Under the pieces are notes generated by a model that saw nothing but the letters and a program-made list of their open reading frames with translations, was not told the origin of the DNA and ran no database searches. 64,000 nucleotides of DNA from Polyporus tsugae. Taxonomy: Eukaryota > Basidiomycota > Agaricomycetes > Polyporales > Polyporaceae. The stretch covers positions 2,108,001-2,172,000 of the forward strand of contig JAHRBS010000013.1 of the NCBI GenBank assembly GCA_024305745.1, read 5' to 3'. The position numbers were made by a program, and so were the translations under genes. This document shows, one piece after another, positions 58,371 to 64,000 of this stretch. Position 1 is the first letter of the stretch, and the number at the start of each line of letters is the position of its first letter.

Positions 58371-60537
58371 ATGAGTCTCTCGTCTTTCCTACTTCCTGGA
58401 GCTAACAAGGGCAAGGCGAAGGCGATTGACAAGGGCCTGGACGACCTCTTCCGTTCCACTGCTGCTGTGAGCCTGAAGTCCTCCCTGTCCTGCGTTTAGT
58501 TTTGAACAGTGCATATTCAGGCTCCACCCGTTCGCCCAACTGCTGATGTAGCCTCTTCTGCGACTACTGCCCCCGCTACATCATCCGAGAAGAAGCGAAA
58601 GGCGACCGAGGACACCCCTAATGGGAAGCCGAAACGATCGAAGGTTGGGGCTGCAGGTATGTTGTCACATTTACCACGCATAATACACGAAAAGTATTCA
58701 TTCGTTCTTCAGCCACTCCATCTTCATCCAAAACATCGGCGAAGCCCGTCACCAAGGCCGCCCACATCGTAGCCGAAAGTGAGAGCGAGGAAGCGGAGGA
58801 TGGAGACGCAGAAAGTGATGGGGATAAGGGCGAGGGCAGAGAGGAGGAGGCTGCGGTGGAAGAAGTCTCCAACGAGTCCGACGATGAAGGTGACCCATCA
58901 AAGCTCGTGCACGAAGCGTTACAGACGGGTGCACAACCGAAAGGGCAGTCACGGCATGGCAAGCCAAAGTTCATCCCTGCAGACGAGACCCAAGACCAGC
59001 GCTCCGCCCGCACGATATTCGTCGGGAACGTAGCAGTAGAGGTCACCAAGTCCCGGGTGCGTCCCACTTCCTTCGGCCCCATTCCCTCGCACGACTGACC
59101 GGATCGCCTGCGTGCATATAGCCCGCTCAAAAGCAATTCAAACGCCACATCCTCTCCTTCGTCCCCTCCGCTAAAATCGAGTCCGTCCGCTACCGCTCCG
59201 TCGCCTTCAAGAAGCCCACCGCCGAGCTCCCCGACGACAACCGCAAAACCTCCCACAAGCCCAGCAAGACCCGCGAGCACGACCGTGATCGTGCTGCGGC
59301 CTGGCGCGCCAACGAGGACGAGGACGAGGACGAGGCGGCCGCGGCGCCGCCGAAGCAGTACCTCACGCCGAAGGAGAAGAAGCGTATTGCGTTCATCAAA
59401 CACGATATCCACGAGCACGTCGACGCGGTGAACGCGTACGTCGTCTTCGCGCACCCGCCGTCGGCGGATGCGCTCGCGAAGCGACCGGCGAACCTGCCCC
59501 CGCCCGCACCGGTGATGGACCCGTACGACGCTGCGAGCGCGTGTTCGGAGAAGGGTGATGGGAGCGTCTTCTTGGGGCGGACGTTGAGGATGGACGTCGT
59601 GAAGAAGGGTGCACGGCCGACGGACGGCGGAAGCGGGGAGGGTGAGCTGAAGGTTGGCGGGGCGGGGGAGAAGGCGATGGCTGGAGACCCGAAGGCGACG
59701 CTGTTCGTGGGGAACCTGGAGTTCACGAGCAAGGAGGAGGACCTGAGGGCGTTTTTCGAGAGCGTGGTCACCGAGGAGATGGGGAAGCCTGGGGGGAAAA
59801 GCTCGGGCAGTGACGATGAAGAGGATGAGGAGAGCGATCGCGAGGAGGGAGACGAGAGCGATAGCAGAGACACACTCGGGGCGTGGGTGAAGCGCGTGCG
59901 CATCATCCGCGACAAGGACACGCAGCTCGGGAAGGGCTTTGCGTACGTTCAGTTTGTGGTAAGTGCACCTCTTCATCCGTGACACACGAGGTTATAACCC
60001 CATATATGCGCCCGGCAGGGCCGCGAATGCGTCGACGAGGTCCTCGCGCTCGACCAGTCTAAGCTGAAGTTCGCAAAACGCAAACTCCGTGTCCAGCGCT
60101 GCAAGACCCTCCCTGGCAGCCCCAAGCTGCGCGCAGCCAAAGTGCCTCGCGCTCCCTCGTCATTCACCTCTGGTCCACATGGGAAATCTTCTCGCCCAGG
60201 CACTTCACCCTCGCGACCAGAACGCGTGCCGCGGCTTGTGCCCACACGTACACCCAAAGGCAACCCCGAGCTCGGCGCGAAGCTTGCGCATCTGCCCAAG
60301 GAAGAGCGCAAGAAGGCAAAGGCCGCGGATGCGGACCGTATCGCGCGGCGACTAGCGAAGAAGCGCGCGAAGGCGCTGGCGGAGAAAGGCGTGAAGTCTA
60401 AGGGAGACAGGGAAAGGATGCGGAAGCGGACGAGCGAGCGCAAGGAGGGCGCGCACGGCGCGCAGGGGAAGAGAGACAAGCCGAAGAAGAGGGTGCGGAG
60501 CGGGAACGCGTTGATGAAGATGAATACGAAGAAGTAG
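58371..60537 (+). CDS. NOP12: Nucleolar RNA-binding protein NOP12 (RBM34-like)
   Basis: This is a nucleolar protein for pre-rRNA processing and large-subunit assembly. Exons: 58371-58466, 58521-58656, 58713-59056, 59122-59958 and 60019-60537 (643 aa). An acidic N-terminal region (residues about 90-150) precedes the first RRM, which begins RTIFVGNVAVEV and continues KQFKRHILSFVPSAKIESVR and YRSVAFKK. RRM 1 has a large Lys/Arg- and Asp/Glu-rich insertion before NAYVVFAHP. The second RRM has RNP2 TLFVGNLEFTSKEEDL and RNP1 GKGFAYVQFV, again with an acidic insertion. The C-terminus is strongly basic (RKKAKAADADRIARRLAKKR) and ends MKMNTKK. The FKK-x-xAE and KRHIL features match NOP12 rather than other RRM proteins. 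Confidence 0.88.
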
Positions 60538-60777
60538 TGACGACGTCGACTGTTATGGGTGGTTTGTTGCGGATGTCACAAAACAGCCTCTACGAGATGT
60601 CGCTTCGTCTGATACTGATCAGCGTTGGCGGGACATTATGCATCGTGTGCGCTAGTAATACAACAGGTGAGGTATGCGAAAGGAGATGTACGGTAAGAGA
60701 TGCGACCGTGCGATAGATAGCAAATCGACAGAAGAACGACGACCAGACGACAGGAAACCCCGGACCCAACGACACGT

Positions 60778-62471
60778 TTACTTTTTCTTTAGCTTTTTGC
60801 TACTTCCTGCTGCTGCCTTCTTGTCCTCCATGTCATCCGCCTGTACAAAGCGTGAAGGTCACCCATCATAAATTCGCGACCGGTCGAGCTCGTACCCACC
60901 TTCCGTTTCGTGCCCTTGCCTTTGCCCTTCTCCGTAGGCTTTCCCTTATCTTTCTTTGTTGGAGCGGCCTTGGGTTGTGCGGTGAAGAAACCGTCAAGAC
61001 GACCTTGCTGCTTCGCGTTGAGGAATTTCGTTAGCTTCTCGGCTCCCTTCCTTACGCGCTCCTCGCTGTTATAAAGATGATTAACAGGCGATATGTCGGC
61101 GGCTTGTGCGAAAAACGTACTTGAAGCCCTTGTCCTTGACGAGGAAGTCGACGAGACCCTCAATGTCGGGGCTCTTCCACTCGAGCTCGAGCTGGTCCGC
61201 AGGGGTAACGTCCGGCTTCTGGAACACCTCCTTCGCCGCCTGCCAAGGCCACTCTTCCGGAACGTGGATTCCCCCCTTCTTCTTCTTACCCTCTTCAGCT
61301 GCTTCTTCCTTCTCCGCCATCCTGAGCCACAGGATCTCAGTCCGGTGATAGCCAACGACAACAAATACCGACTCACTTCTCCCTCAAGTGCTTGACGACC
61401 TTCCCAAGTGTTCCGTACTCCCTTATAAGCTTCAATGCGCTCTTCGGGCCGACGCCCTTGATCGGCTCAAGATAGTCGCATCCCAGGAGGATGCACAGGT
61501 CGATGAACTGCGACATGTTCATTTCGAGGCCCTCCAACGCCTTTTCGAGGTTAATCTCGGAGATGGGCGTCTTGCGCGCCTCGGAGAAGGTGAGGTGGCG
61601 GTAGAGGATGGGCGCGCTGAAGGTGAGCGTGTCCATGTCCTCCGAGCCTGCTGCGTAGACTTTGCCGCCGCGCGCGAGCTCGGCGCATTGCGCCTCGGCT
61701 TCTGAGGGTGCCTGAAGTAGGATGGGCACTTGCGTGAGATAGAGGACGAGGGTCAAAGGGGAGGGAGGGGGAAAGGGGGATACATACAACGACGAACGGG
61801 ATGCCCATGAGGCCGAGGAGCTTCCTACACTCTTCGTTGTGCTCGCGCGTAACTTTGACGGTGCGGCGGGCGAAGCGGTCCATGTCATCGGTAGTACCTG
61901 TGCACGCGGATTGACGATTTGGTGAGGACGCGATAGGGGAGGTATTCGCTTACCGGTCTCCTTCGCCTCTTCCCCCTCCTCCTTAGCTTCCTCTCTCTTC
62001 TCGAAACGCTTGGACAGCTGCATAAAATTTAAGTATTTTGCTCCATGCTGTGTAGAATATACACTTACCACGCCGGCCTTCAACTCGGGGGGCTTGCCGT
62101 CAAAGACGTACGCGGGCTTGATGCCATTCTCAACCATGCGTATCGTGCGGTAAAAGAAGCCCATAAGGTGGCTTCCGATAGATGTGAACACCTTCCATCC
62201 TCATGGTATGTAAATGAATACTTACCTAGTAGTCTCTCCGGCTTCGTTTGTCAACAGTTCTCCGTCCTTTTGGCGGACAGCGATGAGGAACTGGTATATT
62301 GACATGGACGCGTCGATGGCGACTTTGCGCCCGAAGAGGGTTTTAATCTCATGTTCCTGTGGGCGACCAGCGTGAACACGCTGGGCATGGATGGACAGGG
62401 CAGCTGTGGTTTACCTGGATGGCCTTGGGCGCGTGCTCGACCAAGAGGGCGGTGAGACCCTTGATACCCAT
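60778..62471 (-). CDS. FEN1: Flap endonuclease 1 (FEN1/RAD27)
   Basis: This is a structure-specific 5' nuclease for Okazaki-fragment maturation and long-patch base-excision repair. Exons (minus): 62415-62471, 62226-62356, 62069-62171, 61954-62017, 61788-61897, 61377-61711, 61121-61321, 60900-61065 and 60778-60840 (409 aa). It starts [19 protein letters not shown] and has [20 protein letters not shown] in the N region. [11 protein letters not shown] and the I-region [20 protein letters not shown] with [10 protein letters not shown] supply metal ligands, and [20 protein letters not shown] is the helix-hairpin-helix. The PCNA-binding box QGRLDGFF lies near the C-terminus, followed by a Lys-rich tail. 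The exon 3 acceptor is AAG (just above 62171). Confidence 0.96.
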
Positions 62472-62781
62472 GGTGGTCTAGGAGTTTTTGATGGTGTACC
62501 ACAGATTCCAATGATTCGGATATAATTCCAGAGAAGAATGCAACGAACGAGGGCGAGCGAGGGGCAGAGCAGTGGTGGAGAACGGCGTGGGGGTGAGAGG
62601 AGCAGGCCCGGCGCGCTCACTGGCACGTCAGACGCGTCGCCTCTGCCAGGGCGCGTGACGCGCTGTGACGTCGCGCGACTGTCACAGAGCAGCAGTGACA
62701 CGGGGACGAAGAGGCGCCCATAATTTGACCTTTTTGCCAGTGCCTCCGTCACCATCCACTCCAATACATAGACCAAGATAT
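62472..62781. promoter_or_regulatory. Divergent promoter FEN1 / zinc-finger gene
   Basis: A 310-bp shared upstream region. It contains two ACGCGTC/GACGCGT-like motifs at about 62630-62640 and 62655-62665, the hexamer ACGCGT being the fungal MCB element for G1/S genes. That is consistent with a replication gene such as FEN1. Regulation itself is inference. Confidence 0.45.
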
Positions 62782-64000
62782 ATGCGCCCAGACTTAGATC
62801 AGTCTCCTAGCCCCCTCTCTCCCGACAGCGAATCCTCTCGTAACAGCCATGAACGGCCAAGGAAACGACGGAGGACTTCCAGTGCGTCCAGCAGCTGTGT
62901 CCTCCCCAAGCATCAAGTCTAACAAAATCTCCACTCAGGCTATCGACCTACTTTCCAACAGATAGCACTCGAGGAGATTGATCTCGAGATATCTATTCGC
63001 CAGCGTGTAGCTGAAACGATCCAGTCCCGCCTTACTTGGGCCTTGCTCTTACAAGAGTCGGTGCAAAGGGCTTTTGGACAAGGTGCGTCACACGTTGCCT
63101 ACCCCTCCGAGCCCGCTAAGCTCTCCAAAGGGTCGGAAACCTTCCGTACCGCGTCACTGGATGCACTTGATGCAATCGAAGCCCCTTGCGATCTCATCTT
63201 CAACCGCGAGAGCCCACTGGTACCCATCCCCATACCTTGTCCAGCAAACAATGATCCTCCTCCAACACCATCCACACCAGAGCCGCCCCAGATTCTCAGA
63301 ACCGGCTCTCGCATATCGCGCACTCGTGGATTTGCTCGCCTACCTCCTCCCAAACGCCTTCTCTTCCTCCGCAACACAGCTACTACACCACCTGAAATCG
63401 CTAAACTCGCTTGCCCCCAGTGTTCTCGTTTCGACTTCTCGAATCTCCAAGGCATACTAAACCACTGTCGAATACGACACCAACTCGAGTACGGAAGCCA
63501 TGATGAGTGCGTACAGAGCTGTGCCGTCCTCGTGCCGGAGCCAGAACGGGAGTGGGTTGTCCAGAACGGGGTCGAAGTCGCTGGTATCTCCCTCCCGAGC
63601 CTTCGCAGGCTGTTCGAAATCGCTGTGGGGGCGGGAGATAATGTCAGACTCCTTCCTCTACCCAGCAAGCAGGCTGCGCCGCCACCGACTGCTCCAAAGA
63701 CAGATATCGAAGATGAGCCCAACACTCTGCTCCCGCCAGCCGCTGATATGCGTATCGACTCCTCAGGGCCATCGACCCCGCAGCCTACTGCTCATGTGAC
63801 AAAAACACTAGGATACCACGTCGACACACCTGCTCTCGCACAGTTCCTCGGACGCGCCCCGAAGAAACGACGCATCAACGTACGCGCGAACGAGGACGAC
63901 ACGGTAGACATCGAAGATCCTTCAGTTGGATCTGGGCTGCAGCGCCGGAACATGTGGCGCAAACTCTATACGCACAGAAATGCTGCCCGGAAGGAGTTGG
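62782..64000 (+). CDS. AHC1-type C2H2 zinc-finger protein, probably with YEATS domain (cut by window end)
   Basis: A nuclear protein, partial at the 3' end. Exons so far: 62782-62881, 62939-63082 and 63131 to the end. It begins MRPDLDQSPSPLSPDSESSR with a basic RPRKRRRTS signal, then the helix QIALEEIDLEISIRQRVAET. A zinc finger of the AHC1 kind reads CPQCSRFDFSNLQGILNHCR followed by IRHQLEYGSHDECVQSCAV. The window stops in RRNMWRKLYTHRNAARKEL, which in related fungal proteins lies just before a YEATS acyl-lysine reader domain. The expected link is to histone acetyltransferase or chromatin complexes; the YEATS part is not in the window. The third exon uses an AAG acceptor (63128-63130). Confidence 0.75.

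Noticed and set aside
58618..59985. 455-aa minus-strand open frame
   Set aside because: It is the antisense shadow of the NOP12 gene; composition is Ser/Arg/Leu-rich and matches no family, while the plus strand has two clear RRMs.
1..64000. tRNA, rRNA, CRISPR or bacterial-type operon features
   Set aside because: No box A/B pairs with a foldable cloverleaf, no rRNA blocks and no spaced repeats were seen; short spliceosomal introns show the DNA is eukaryotic.

Overview
This is a nuclear segment from a basidiomycete fungus, most likely an Agaricomycete wood-decayer. The genes carry many short GT-AG introns of about 45-80 nt. Several families typical of that group are present: an aryl-alcohol-oxidase-like GMC tail, probable GSTFuA-type glutathione transferases, DUF6533 seven-helix proteins and small Kre9/Knh1-like secreted proteins. 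I rebuilt the gene models by hand from frame, splice signals and family motifs. Where exons are listed, the exon lengths sum to a whole number of codons.

Layout. 1-3.3 kb: two C-terminal fragments of a GMC oxidoreductase flank a decaying copy of the RNA polymerase III subunit RPC6/RPC34. 3.7-7.4 kb: an intact Vnx1-like cation/H+ antiporter. 8.0-9.7 kb: a pseudogene copy of the sterol C-14 reductase gene ERG24, whose intact paralogue lies at 50.8-52.4 kb. 9.9-30.6 kb: four DUF6533 membrane-protein genes (minus, plus, plus, minus), interrupted by a Dpb3/POLE4-like histone-fold gene and a complete DDB1 gene. Two of the four (15.3 and 21.2 kb) are recent tandem duplicates with identical exon patterns. 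31.8-34.7 kb: a HIT-domain hydrolase divergent from a SAM methyltransferase. 36.5-42 kb: two Kre9/Knh1-like secreted proteins around a second type of methyltransferase. 43.7-46.6 kb: a kinesin-7-like motor. 46.9-50 kb: a GNAT acetyltransferase and two tandem GSTs. 50.8-64 kb: ERG24, a large conserved protein with a SHOCT-like segment, a paralogue of the 37.5-kb methyltransferase in inverted orientation, YKT6, NOP12, FEN1/RAD27 and the start of an AHC1-type zinc-finger protein that probably continues into a YEATS domain.

The housekeeping genes (DDB1, FEN1, YKT6, NOP12, ERG24, kinesin) are intact. The stretches between them are dominated by local duplication and decay. A pair of short transposons 30 kb apart in opposite orientation has CACTG-type terminal inverted repeats and 3-bp target duplications, which fits non-autonomous CACTA elements. 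The most interesting uncharacterised system is the DUF6533 cluster. Its members share a conserved cytoplasmic tail motif (QEQ-x-VM-x-DDHG-like) in addition to the membrane domain. No rRNA, tRNA or CRISPR array was seen.
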